Of a stretch of 64,000 bases of DNA, positions 17,527-25,624 are shown piece after piece; the stretch's first letter is position 1; every line of letters begins with the position of its first letter. The notes under the pieces were generated by a model. The model searched no databases. It was not told the origin of the DNA and worked only from the letters and a program-made list of their open reading frames with translations. The translations under genes and the position numbers were made by a program. This stretch comes from Vibrio artabrorum (GTDB lineage Bacteria; Pseudomonadota; Gammaproteobacteria; Enterobacterales; Vibrionaceae), in contig NZ_AP025459.1 in assembly GCF_024347295.1 (NCBI RefSeq), forward strand, positions 992,001-1,056,000. The letters run 5' to 3'.

Positions 17527-17784
17527 ATCCGCCCCTTGAACAATCGGTCATGTTTAATCCCTTGTGTTAATGATTGAGTTATTCCTAATGTTTGACAGGG
17601 TATGTTGTGTCCTGCCATTTCAGATTAGGGTGTGATGAGACAGAGGTAAAATTGATAATTTTTAGAAACTACATCAGATTTATTGATATCGATTTTGTTA
17701 AGAGTAGAATGAAATTGAGCGCTCTTTGTCGTGACAGAAAAACCGGCATTCGGACATTAAGTATTTAAAAATTAAGGATGAATT

Positions 17785-18690
17785 TTGCGTTATTCATTGA
17801 AACAACTCGCGGTATTTGATGCAGTAGCGGATTCAGGCAGTGTGAGTCACGCCGCAGACAAGTTGGCACTGACTCAGTCGGCGACAAGTATGTCGCTTGC
17901 ACAGCTGGAAAAAATGCTCGGTAGGCCTTTATTCGAAAGGCAAGGCAAGCAAATGGCATTGACTCATTGGGGCATGTGGCTTAGGCCTAAAGCGAAGCGT
18001 TTACTGCAAGATGCTAAGCAAATTGAAATGGGTTTCTACGAGCAACATTTATTGAGTGGTGAGCTTAAATTAGGGGCGAGTCAAACTCCTGCGGAACACC
18101 TCGTTCCTGACCTTATCAGTATTATTGATAATGACTTTCCAGAGATGCGGATCTCGCTTGGCGTGCAAAGTACCCAAGCGGTTATTGATGGCGTATTAGA
18201 TTATCAATATGACTTGGGTGTTATCGAAGGTCGCTGCGATGACAATCGTGTTCACCAAGAAGTATGGTGTACTGACCATTTGACGGTCGTGGCATCAGCA
18301 CATCACCCGTTTTCGAAGCGAGAACGGGTGAGTTTGGCACAATTAGAGCAAGCGAAATGGGTATTGCGCGAACATGGTTCAGGGACTCGCAAAGTTTTTG
18401 ATAGCTCTATTCATCATTTTATTGCCGATCTTGATGTATGGCGAGAGTATGAACACATCCCTGTTCTAAGAAGTTTGGTTGCAAATGGCCCATATTTAAC
18501 GTGCCTACCTTATCTCGATGTTGAACCGTTTGTTGAGTCAGGACAACTGGTGACGTTGAACGTGCCTGATCTTGAAATGGAAAGAACGTTAACCTTTATT
18601 TGGCGTGCTGATATGGCAGAGAATCCACTTGCTGAGTGTCTTAAGCGAGAGGGAAAGCGAATGATGAAAGGTAAGTCTTCTATTATTTAG
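17785..18690 (+). CDS. LysR-family regulator divergent from the FNT-CBS gene
   Basis: A 301-residue LTTR with an N-terminal winged helix-turn-helix (LKQLAVFDAVADSGSVSHAA, then LTQSATSMSLAQLEKMLG) and a type-2 periplasmic-binding-like effector domain from about residue 90. Start is TTG at 17785, supported by AAGGA six bases before it; the ATG at 17778 is out of frame. The effector domain resembles the YeiE/CysB-like subgroup, but the ligand is unknown. Placed head-to-head with the FNT gene across 258 bases, it is the obvious candidate to control it. Confidence 0.9.
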   Translation: MRYSLKQLAVFDAVADSGSVSHAADKLALTQSATSMSLAQLEKMLGRPLFERQGKQMALTHWGMWLRPKAKRLLQDAKQIEMGFYEQHLLSGELKLGASQTPAEHLVPDLISIIDNDFPEMRISLGVQSTQAVIDGVLDYQYDLGVIEGRCDDNRVHQEVWCTDHLTVVASAHHPFSKRERVSLAQLEQAKWVLREHGSGTRKVFDSSIHHFIADLDVWREYEHIPVLRSLVANGPYLTCLPYLDVEPFVESGQLVTLNVPDLEMERTLTFIWRADMAENPLAECLKREGKRMMKGKSSII

Positions 18691-18894
18691 CGCCAAATAG
18701 ACAAAGTAATTATAACGATTATTGTTGAATTAGTGATTTAAGTCTCTTTTTTGTGATAAATGTGCATTCTCATACATTGTTAATGTGATGCAGGTCCTCA
18801 TCAAAAAGGGGAGCTTCTCATAGTATACCTACTTGATTTTAAGTGAGGCTAAATCCGGTTGTAGAAACTCCTATAATTCGGCTTTAGAAAGAGT

Positions 18895-19395
18895 ATGAGT
18901 ACATTAGTCGCGATTTCATTAACAACGGGTATATTGTCTGGTCTATGGGGGTGGATTGCTATCTCTTTTGGCCTATTGTCATGGGCAGGTTTCTTAGGTT
19001 GCACCAGTTATTTCGCATCCCCAACAGGCGGTGTGAAAGGGTTAGCGGGTAGCTTATTAACGAATATGACAGGCGTATTCTGGGCGATGGTGATTATCGA
19101 AAGCTCAACCTTCGCGGGGTTAGAGATTTTAGGCTATATGATTACCGCTATTGTGGCTTTTTTTATGTGCATCCAAGCAAAACAAGCGTGGTTAGGTTAT
19201 ATCCCGGGAACCTTCATTGGTTGTTGTGCGACGTTTGCGGCAGGTGGTGATTGGCAACTTGTGGTGCCATCTTTACTGCTTGGTGGTGTATTTGGATACT
19301 TGATGAAAGCAACGGGGCTATGGCTTCACGAGAAATCGACTCAATCTTCAGAAGTGGTTGCACAACATGCTAAACAGGTAAAATGCCGTTCGTAG
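18895..19395 (+). CDS. DUF1097 inner-membrane protein, YcdZ-like
   Basis: A 166-residue protein with five or six hydrophobic helices and almost no loops, typical of DUF1097. The conserved core is TTGILSGLWGWIAISFGLLS, then CTSYFASPTGGVKGL. The C-terminal 25 residues are polar and probably cytoplasmic. Function is unknown; the relative in E. coli is YcdZ. No obvious partner gene; it ends next to a Vibrio-type intergenic repeat and then a terminator. Confidence 0.82.
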   Translation: MSTLVAISLTTGILSGLWGWIAISFGLLSWAGFLGCTSYFASPTGGVKGLAGSLLTNMTGVFWAMVIIESSTFAGLEILGYMITAIVAFFMCIQAKQAWLGYIPGTFIGCCATFAAGGDWQLVVPSLLLGGVFGYLMKATGLWLHEKSTQSSEVVAQHAKQVKCRS

Positions 19396-19436
19396 TCAAT
19401 AATGGGTCATCTTCGTGAGTTAAAGCGCTCGATAAC
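19394..19436 (+). repeat. Vibrio-type intergenic repeat, copy 1
   Basis: AGTCAATAATGGGTCATC, then TTAAA and CTCGATAAC, aligns without gaps to 32606-32648 (34 of 43 bases by hand count). It begins within the stop codon of the DUF1097 gene. It looks like a fragment of a dispersed non-coding element. Confidence 0.6.
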
Positions 19437-19520
19437 GGCGTTAGAAAGCATGATTGTAGGGTAAGGTTACGGTGTAATCTTGTCAGATAACCCCCATGAA
19501 TGGGTCTATCACTTTATACA

Positions 19521-19545
19521 GGCACACCACTCGGTGTGCCTTTTT
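19521..19545 (+). terminator. Rho-independent terminator after the DUF1097 gene
   Basis: GGCACACC and GGTGTGCC pair perfectly around a 4-base loop, followed by TTTTTG. Confidence 0.88.
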
Positions 19546-19617
19546 GTTTGAGTGACGCTAATAAGTTAGAGATTTCATCAGCAGACCAACTGATAGTCCC
19601 TATCAAACAAATTCTGT

Positions 19618-21303
19618 TTAGGTATTGCCATTTGCCATGGTAATTACGCGTTTTAGTGTCCATCTCAACAACAGCGGAATACAGGCTTGTCCTTGATCCT
19701 CACAATGAGAAACAATAGCGAGCGCAAGGTCGGGTTTTGCATGTTTCTTCAATACTTTGGCGACGACTTTCTTTGGCGGGATAGGGTGATCGTATGGGAT
19801 CTTAACCATGTCTCGGAAAAAGCTCTCAAACCCATTCATATATAGATAATGCTCGATGTCTTTTTCAGGCAGTTCGGTCAAGCGATGACGTTCTTGATCA
19901 TGGCCAAGCTTTGACAACACGGTTGCCGCGTACTTTTTACCGGCGGCATCGCCATCGGTGACTACATGCCAGTCGATACCAAACTCTTGTGCGACCTTGA
20001 TCAGTGCTTTGAGCCCAGATTGCGCGAACTCGATGATTTGAACACCTTCGGCTGCAAGGTTATAACCGCATTGGTTCGCTAATTCATTAAACAGCCAAAC
20101 TTCCGTTTCTCCCTCCACTAATAGCCAGCAGCGAGCAAACAGAGCACCAGAGCGATGGAAGCGAATATGAAAGCCGATTCGTCTTAGCTCATCTTTACTG
20201 AAATGGTTCATATTGAGGTGGTTAGCGATGGTTTTGTCTGAGTGACGAACTAATCGACGTATTGATTGTAGCGGTACCGCCGCGAGGAGATCGCCACTGT
20301 TTGTGGTGAGAATTTTTTGCATCGGTAATTTCTGCATCAAACTCCATGCTCTGGCTAAGTGGGTTGGGTGTAATCGGCCTTCCGGATCTTCGAGGATCAA
20401 AAGAGGGCGCGCGCATCGTCTTAATTCGTTCGGCCCTTTGGCTTGTAGATAGGCATTCAGTAACCCCATGAATAATAGTCGAGTTTGTTTGTTTTTGGTC
20501 TCTTCGACTAATTGATGAATGCTTTTGTCATTTGCACCAGCCGAATAAAGTAAGCCATCTCTCTGTTTTCTTGGGTTACGACGAGAAGTGCTTTTGAAAG
20601 AAAAGTAATGTTCAATAAGGCTTTGCATTGACTCAAGACTGCTGCGCATTTCACCTTTGTTAACATGGCCAGGAATGGCCATTAAACGACGACAGGTATT
20701 ATCAATACGCTTCTCTATTCGAGCCTGACGCCCATTACCATTTGCGCCATTGCTCGTATTATTTCCGTTTCCGTTTCCGTTATTGGGTGTTTTATTGTGA
20801 AAAGGACGCTCGAAGTGCCTAGCATCTCGTAAGCGAATCACTGGGTGCAATGTCATTAATTCTTGAGCAAGCTTTTGCGAATGATGCAGTTTTAACGGGT
20901 TACCCTCTATGTCTAAAAATGCATAATGAGTGGTGGTTTCGTACTGCTCTAATGTCGCACTGATTCGATAGTAGATGCGGAAGACTCCGAATTCATCTTG
21001 AACCCAAATAGGTTTGAGTTTGCGATAACGACCCGCATTAAGTTCACTCTTATCGTTGGCTTTTAACGCGAGAACAATTTGCAGATGTTGAGACTGTGTA
21101 TGAGAAACAGAGTAATCGACATGAAAATCGGTCATTTCAAAGTGATATGGCACGCCGTCTGAAGGCAGAACGACGGAAAGGGCGTCCAATAATGAAGACT
21201 TACCCCACGTATTTTCACCTATCAGCGTGGTTAGCTCATCAAACGCGAGCGACATACGCTTAATACCTCGAAAGCCAGAAATCTCGATTCTTTCTAGTTG
21301 CAT
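19618..21303 (-). CDS. OLD-family ATPase/TOPRIM nuclease, YbjD-like
   Basis: A 561-residue protein pairing an ABC-type ATPase with a TOPRIM nuclease domain. Walker A is GENTWGKSS (29-37), the Walker B region LLILEDPEGRLHPTH, and the TOPRIM part has LLVEGETEVWLFNELA (near 393) and DGDAAGKK (near 451), the acidic metal-binding residues. The ATPase is split by a flexible Asn/Gly-rich linker near residues 180-200. Overall it follows E. coli YbjD (552 residues), a stand-alone class 1 OLD protein. OLD proteins are metal-dependent nucleases; YbjD's role is unsettled. No helicase partner adjoins, so it is not a Gabija pair. Confidence 0.88.
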   Translation of the reverse strand: MQLERIEISGFRGIKRMSLAFDELTTLIGENTWGKSSLLDALSVVLPSDGVPYHFEMTDFHVDYSVSHTQSQHLQIVLALKANDKSELNAGRYRKLKPIWVQDEFGVFRIYYRISATLEQYETTTHYAFLDIEGNPLKLHHSQKLAQELMTLHPVIRLRDARHFERPFHNKTPNNGNGNGNNTSNGANGNGRQARIEKRIDNTCRRLMAIPGHVNKGEMRSSLESMQSLIEHYFSFKSTSRRNPRKQRDGLLYSAGANDKSIHQLVEETKNKQTRLLFMGLLNAYLQAKGPNELRRCARPLLILEDPEGRLHPTHLARAWSLMQKLPMQKILTTNSGDLLAAVPLQSIRRLVRHSDKTIANHLNMNHFSKDELRRIGFHIRFHRSGALFARCWLLVEGETEVWLFNELANQCGYNLAAEGVQIIEFAQSGLKALIKVAQEFGIDWHVVTDGDAAGKKYAATVLSKLGHDQERHRLTELPEKDIEHYLYMNGFESFFRDMVKIPYDHPIPPKKVVAKVLKKHAKPDLALAIVSHCEDQGQACIPLLLRWTLKRVITMANGNT

Positions 21304-21526
21304 AAGCTTACTCCTAACGGAAGACGCAGCTAATTATTTGAAAGCTAACAGATATCTTTAATCATAATCGAAAAATTAACTTCCAGTATGCACTCTTGTC
21401 ACAAAACACGTTGTTTAGTTATACGGCGCACAAAGACCGTTTTGATCTATCTTGAGTATTTTTTTGCAGTGTAGTTTCATAAAATTCACGATTCTGTCAT
21501 GATTCTCAACCTAGTATGAAGGGACA

Positions 21527-23281
21527 ATGAGAGAAAAGAATATGACTAAAAAGAATAAGCCAGCAAAAATAGTGTTGGCACACATCAATGACACTCATTC
21601 ATACTTTGAACCCACCTCTTTACAGCTATCAATTAAAATGAACGGCCATATCATAGAGCCTTATGTCAGTGCTGGTGGTTTTGCTCGAATTTCAACACGC
21701 TTTAAACAAATAGAACAAGATGCCCAACGTCAAAAGATCGGAACCTTGTTCCTGCACGCAGGAGACTGCTTCCAAGGGACTTTGTATTTTTCTCTATTTA
21801 AAGGAAGAGCCAATGCTGACCTGTTAAATGCACTGAATATTGATGCTATGACGCTCGGAAATCATGAGCTTGATATGGGCAATGAACCGGTTGCTATTTT
21901 CGCGAAGAGAATCCAATTTCCATTGTTGGCGGGTAACTGGAATTTATCGAATGAGGATATCAATAAAGCTCATACCTTATCGAATAACCACCTTGTTAAG
22001 TCTTACCAGACCGAAACTCGTAGCGCTTCGTTCATCACCAAAGATTTTGACGGAGAAAAAGTGGCAATATTTGGCTTAAGCATTGACCAAATGGCGGGCA
22101 TAGCAAATCCTGATATTGATACACCATTTGAAAACGCACTTGAAACGGCAAAAGCGACCATTGATCAAATTCACCGCGCTGGCATCAATAAGGTTGTACT
22201 GCTGAGTCACCTTGGTTACGAAGCCGATTTAGACCTCGCAGCGAACGTAGCAGGCATCGGTGTGATTGTTGGCGGGCATAGTCATCGATTGCAAGGTGAC
22301 TTCTCTGATATTGGCTTAGTAAAAGACGATGACTATGGTGTTAAAGTCGGCGACACATACGTCGTCCAAGCGGGTTTTCATGCAATGAGCTTGGGGCACT
22401 GTGAAATTGAATTTGACTCTGCAGGTAAGGTTACTCACTTTAATGGTAAAAATGAACTGCTGCTGGGACGCCGCCTGTTTATAGACGCCAAATTGAGTGA
22501 AGTCGGTCAAGATGGTGCCCACGATTTGGCGTGTGAGTTCTTAAACAATCATCAAAATATTGCAGTGTGTAAGAAAGATCCAGAACTACAAAGTATTCTT
22601 ACCGATAAATATCAGCCTAGAGTTAGGAAACTTCAACAACAAGTGATTGCCCACGCAGAAACGAAACTCCGACATGTGCGCATTCCGGATGAACAAGGAC
22701 CAAGCCAACTCGCACCTTTGGTCGCTCAGTCCTTTCATTATCGAATGAATAAGAAAGGTCACAACGTAGAATTTGCCATTCATAACTCTGGAGGCGTAAG
22801 GAACTCTCTCAACAGTGGAGATGTCTCAGTTGCCGATATTGCCGGAAAATTACTACCGTTTGCCGTACCCATTGGTGTTTATGAGGTTAAAGGTGAAACG
22901 ATTGCAGATATGCTTGAAGGTGCAATTAATAATGCGTTAGATAATGGTGTCGTTGGCACGGGTTCTGGCAGTTTTCCTTATACCTACAATTTGAGATTTT
23001 GCTATCACAAAGAAGCCCCTTTAGGACACCGTATTCACCATCTAGAAATACGCTCGGAAGCATCAGGTTGGCAAGCAGTGTCTCGTGAGAAAATTTATCG
23101 AGGGGCATCATCAGCCTATACAATGAAGGGCAAGGAAGGCTATAACGCCGTTCTGGATATGATTGGTGATGGAACTGTGACTACAGACTCAATGGCGGAC
23201 TGCTTTATTGAATTTTTACAAGATCACCCTGAGTCACTGCAGCACAATGAACCGTTGAATTGCATGGAGTGTTTTAAGTAA
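21527..23281 (+). CDS. 5'-nucleotidase / metallophosphatase, UshA-like, no signal peptide
   Basis: A 584-residue two-domain enzyme. The N-terminal calcineurin-like phosphatase has HINDTHS, HAGDCFQGTL, TLGNHELDMG and GGHSHRL, which hold two metals. The C-terminal 5'-nucleotidase domain has HNSGGVRNSLNSGD and LPFAVPIGVYEVKGE, the nucleoside-binding part. Homologues such as UshA are periplasmic, but the N-terminus here is Lys-rich and hydrophilic with no signal peptide, so it may be cytoplasmic. Starts at 21527 or 21542; GAAGGGAC favours neither. Substrate may be nucleotides, UDP-sugars or NAD. Confidence 0.88.
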   Translation: MREKNMTKKNKPAKIVLAHINDTHSYFEPTSLQLSIKMNGHIIEPYVSAGGFARISTRFKQIEQDAQRQKIGTLFLHAGDCFQGTLYFSLFKGRANADLLNALNIDAMTLGNHELDMGNEPVAIFAKRIQFPLLAGNWNLSNEDINKAHTLSNNHLVKSYQTETRSASFITKDFDGEKVAIFGLSIDQMAGIANPDIDTPFENALETAKATIDQIHRAGINKVVLLSHLGYEADLDLAANVAGIGVIVGGHSHRLQGDFSDIGLVKDDDYGVKVGDTYVVQAGFHAMSLGHCEIEFDSAGKVTHFNGKNELLLGRRLFIDAKLSEVGQDGAHDLACEFLNNHQNIAVCKKDPELQSILTDKYQPRVRKLQQQVIAHAETKLRHVRIPDEQGPSQLAPLVAQSFHYRMNKKGHNVEFAIHNSGGVRNSLNSGDVSVADIAGKLLPFAVPIGVYEVKGETIADMLEGAINNALDNGVVGTGSGSFPYTYNLRFCYHKEAPLGHRIHHLEIRSEASGWQAVSREKIYRGASSAYTMKGKEGYNAVLDMIGDGTVTTDSMADCFIEFLQDHPESLQHNEPLNCMECFK

Positions 23282-23367
23282 ATTCATCTGAATATTACTA
23301 TTTTAGGTTTGTGAAATTGGCACTGTTTATGCTTTGTTCTGTGGGTAACGTCCTGTGGAGGAAAAGC

Positions 23368-23463
23368 ATGGATAAGAAAGATTGGTTGGACGCTGCCGCT
23401 GTTGTTGGTTGGGTGTCGGTTTGGTCTGCGTTGGTATACTGGGTACCTGCGGCCGGATTATAG
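23368..23463 (+). CDS. Small membrane peptide, 31 aa
   Basis: MDKKDWLDAAAVVGWVSVWS and on to VPAAGL: a charged N-terminus, then one hydrophobic helix of about 20 residues with several Trp. GGAGG lies 7 bases before the ATG, one of the best ribosome sites in this window. It sits 86 bases after the nucleotidase stop and 67 before a terminator, so it may be the last cistron of that transcript. Family unknown. Being so short, it rests on the initiation signal and on hydrophobicity alone. Confidence 0.6.
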   Translation: MDKKDWLDAAAVVGWVSVWSALVYWVPAAGL

Positions 23464-23530
23464 ACGCTGTCGAAGGATGGTAGAGTCGCTCGCGTTCTGT
23501 TGATTAATGCATGTGACATCGTGATAAAGA

Positions 23531-23556
23531 AAAAAGGAGCAGTTTGCTCCTTTTTT
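23531..23556 (+). terminator. Rho-independent terminator before the alx leader
   Basis: AAAAAGGAGCA and TGCTCCTTTTT form a perfect stem with a 3-base loop and a T-tract. It separates the 31-aa gene from the riboswitch leader. Confidence 0.88.
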
Positions 23557-23610
23557 GTTTTTTTGTTCAGATTTATGTAGACGAAATCCAAATTCGGGAA
23601 TACTATCCAC

Positions 23611-23720
23611 GCGTTTGGGGAGTAGTTAGCGCAAGTTTACATATCGTCATCTCGTTAGGCCAAAAACCTATCCGGTGTGTAAAGGTGAAATCCCATATTT
23701 CACTTCAACGAGACCAACGC
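23611..23720 (+). ncRNA. yybP-ykoY manganese riboswitch aptamer
   Basis: The leader of alx contains the conserved GGGGAGTAG loop (from 23617) and closes with ACCAACGC; P1 is GCGTTTGG with CCAACGC (23714-23720). This class senses Mn2+ and controls alx and mntP in E. coli. Recognised by motif and by the gene downstream. Exact edges are approximate. Confidence 0.85.
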
Positions 23721-23734
23721 AATCGCAGTCAAGA

Positions 23735-23798
23735 TCCGCAGTGGAACTTGATATGTTCTGTTTGCGGAAGGTCTTTGTACAGTTCTTCCGCCCGGAGG
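23735..23798 (+). promoter_or_regulatory. Expression platform of the alx riboswitch with competing hairpins
   Basis: TCCGCA (23735-23740) can pair with TGCGGA (23763-23768). GCGGAAG (23764-23770) can instead pair with CTTCCGC (23785-23791). CTTCC (23785-23789) can also pair with the Shine-Dalgarno GGAGG (23794-23798). The first and second pairings exclude each other, and the second frees the SD from the third. Confidence 0.65.
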
Positions 23799-23802
23799 AA
23801 TA

Positions 23803-24816
23803 ATGAACTCAACTCAATCTCTATTAACCACCAATAGTGAATCCTTTTTTTCATCGCCAATCATGGCGACTTATGTAGGTTTTTTCCTGCTGACGATTGT
23901 TCTCGTCTCAATTGACATCTATCAGACACGTGGCGGTAACGTCACGATCAAGAAAGCGACGATCTGGAGTGTTTTCTGGTTTGTACTCGCGTTTATGTTT
24001 GCTGGCTCTATTTACCTATTTTGGGATATTTACGCGCCGAACAGTGACTACACCGCGCAAAAAGCAACGGTGTCATTTATTACTGGTTACTTACTGGAAA
24101 AATCCCTTAGCGTGGACAACTTGTTTGTTTTTGCGATGATTTTTGCTCAATACCAAGTGCCTGAGCACTTGAGACCTCGCGCACTTCTTTGGGGCGTCAT
24201 TGGCGCATTAGTGCTTCGTGCCATCATGATCGCACTTGGTGCGCAACTATTAGCGGAATATCACTGGGTACTTTACGTGTTTGCGGCGTTCTTGATTGGT
24301 ACTGGTATTAAACTGGCGTTAGATAAGGGCGAAGAGGAGAGTGTGAATGCACTGCCTGAAAAGCTACTTCGTAAAGTGATGCCGGTAACCGAGGATTTCC
24401 ATGGTCCTGCGTTATTGGTTAAACAGGGGGCTAAATGGGCATTCACTCCAATGATGTTGGTAATCGGTGCGATAGCAGTGATGGACGTGATGTTTGCATT
24501 GGACTCAATTCCTGCGATCTTTGCGGTAACACAAGAACCGTTCTTGGTCCTCGCTGCAAACGTGTTTGCGTTACTTGGCCTTCGTTCGTTGTATTTTGTG
24601 CTGCAAGGTATGATGGATAAGTTCATCTACTTGAAACCTGCACTGGCATTTATCATGGTGTTCATTGGTGTGAAAATGCTATTGGTTGACAGTGAATGGG
24701 CTATCCCAACTTATTGGTCATTGGCTGTGCTGATTTCCACAATGACGGTGGCGGTTATAGCGTCGATTTATGCTGAAAAACCAGTCGCTGAACCCGTCAA
24801 TCAAAAACAAATATAA
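23803..24816 (+). CDS. alx: TerC-family manganese exporter Alx
   Basis: A 337-residue inner-membrane protein with about nine hydrophobic helices. Family motifs are FITGYLLEKSLSVDNLFVFA and MDVMFALDSIPAIFAVTQEP, whose acidic residues (the Asp of SVDN and of LDS) line the ion path of TerC/Alx proteins. E. coli Alx exports Mn2+ and responds to high pH. The upstream yybP-ykoY riboswitch agrees with manganese control. The start follows a GGAGGAATA ribosome site; no other start is likely. Transcribed alone. Confidence 0.93.
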   Translation: MNSTQSLLTTNSESFFSSPIMATYVGFFLLTIVLVSIDIYQTRGGNVTIKKATIWSVFWFVLAFMFAGSIYLFWDIYAPNSDYTAQKATVSFITGYLLEKSLSVDNLFVFAMIFAQYQVPEHLRPRALLWGVIGALVLRAIMIALGAQLLAEYHWVLYVFAAFLIGTGIKLALDKGEEESVNALPEKLLRKVMPVTEDFHGPALLVKQGAKWAFTPMMLVIGAIAVMDVMFALDSIPAIFAVTQEPFLVLAANVFALLGLRSLYFVLQGMMDKFIYLKPALAFIMVFIGVKMLLVDSEWAIPTYWSLAVLISTMTVAVIASIYAEKPVAEPVNQKQI

Positions 24817-25117
24817 CTTATCTAAAAGTCGATAGTGAATACGTGGTTGATGAAGTGAGGAATTTATTTGTGTAAATATTTTGTAACATCAACCATTGTT
24901 ATTTGAAGTTTATTTGTACTAAATGCATGAACTAAGCACTGGTATGAATTTGTAATCATTGATCGTGAATATATATTTGGCAATATTGTTAACGGCCTGT
25001 TTCATAAGAAAAACTAATCTGACAATCCAATTTTAGTCATTTTTTAACCGGCAAAAGATCGTCTATTATTCTTGTCATCAAAACGAATTACATCAACAAG
25101 TTTATAGAGAGGCAATC
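24817..25117. other. Intergenic, 301 bases, nothing supported
   Basis: AT-rich sequence between alx and the small 62-aa gene. No clear alx terminator, operator or frame is visible; the promoter of the small gene should lie near its right end. Confidence 0.5.
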
Positions 25118-25306
25118 ATGGCTCAAGCAATGCAAATGAATACTATCGCTGTTCCTAACTCTATGGATAAGAAGACCTACTCGGTTAACTTCAAAGGACT
25201 GATTGCACACATTTTCGATATTCTATTCGTAGACAACGCTCCACGCAGTAATTACGCAAGCGACCTATCAGGTCACATGCAACGAGATATCGGTATCAAC
25301 CTTTAA
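25118..25306 (+). CDS. Small protein, 62 aa, distant DUF1127-like tail
   Basis: A 62-residue protein with a good ribosome site (AGAGAGGC) and its own terminator, hence a complete single-gene unit. The C-terminal DLSGHMQRDIGI resembles the L..L.DHML.DIGL ending of DUF1127/YjiS-type proteins; the rest lacks their arginine richness, so the link is tentative. There is no signal peptide; FKGLIAHIFDILFVD is an amphipathic helix. Function unknown. The compact leader, strong terminator and isolated position suggest an abundant stress-type small protein, which is speculation. Confidence 0.7.
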   Translation: MAQAMQMNTIAVPNSMDKKTYSVNFKGLIAHIFDILFVDNAPRSNYASDLSGHMQRDIGINL

Positions 25307-25349
25307 TTTCAGCGCGATGCATAAGAATAAAGAAATATAGAATTTAAAA

Positions 25350-25380
25350 AAAACGCCAGCTTTTGAAGTTGGCGTTTTTG
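25350..25380 (+). terminator. Rho-independent terminator after the 62-aa gene
   Basis: AAAACGCCAGC and GTTGGCGTTTT pair with one G-T around a 7-base loop, with TTTG beyond. The rest of 25307-25624 (318 bases) shows nothing. Confidence 0.88.
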
Positions 25381-25624
25381 TATCTGAAAGAAAATCGCTG
25401 CATGATAGGCTTTCGATTGCGTAAGGTCAGCGGCCACTTAAACAACCGAATGAAACCTCTCTTAACTGTGATGAACGGATGGCATAAACCATTGTTCAAT
25501 GCTGCTTACTGAGGGTCCGATTCAAATATGTTTTTGATAAGCAAAAGGGCGATTTAGTTACGTAATAGCGCGGAAATACGTTAGTATAGCGCGCTATTAT
25601 TTTAGCTTTGAGTTCCTGCAATTA

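Noticed and set aside
17640..17720. Possible FNR box before the FNT gene (TTGATATCGATTTT)
   Set aside because: The second half matches the TTGAT-N4-ATCAA consensus poorly.
19618..21303. Gabija-type defence pair (OLD nuclease plus helicase)
   Set aside because: No UvrD-like helicase gene adjoins on either side; the protein is the stand-alone type.
23298..23591. 97-codon minus-strand frame across the 31-aa gene and the terminator
   Set aside because: It runs through a perfect terminator, has low-complexity codons at its start and overlaps a better-supported small gene.
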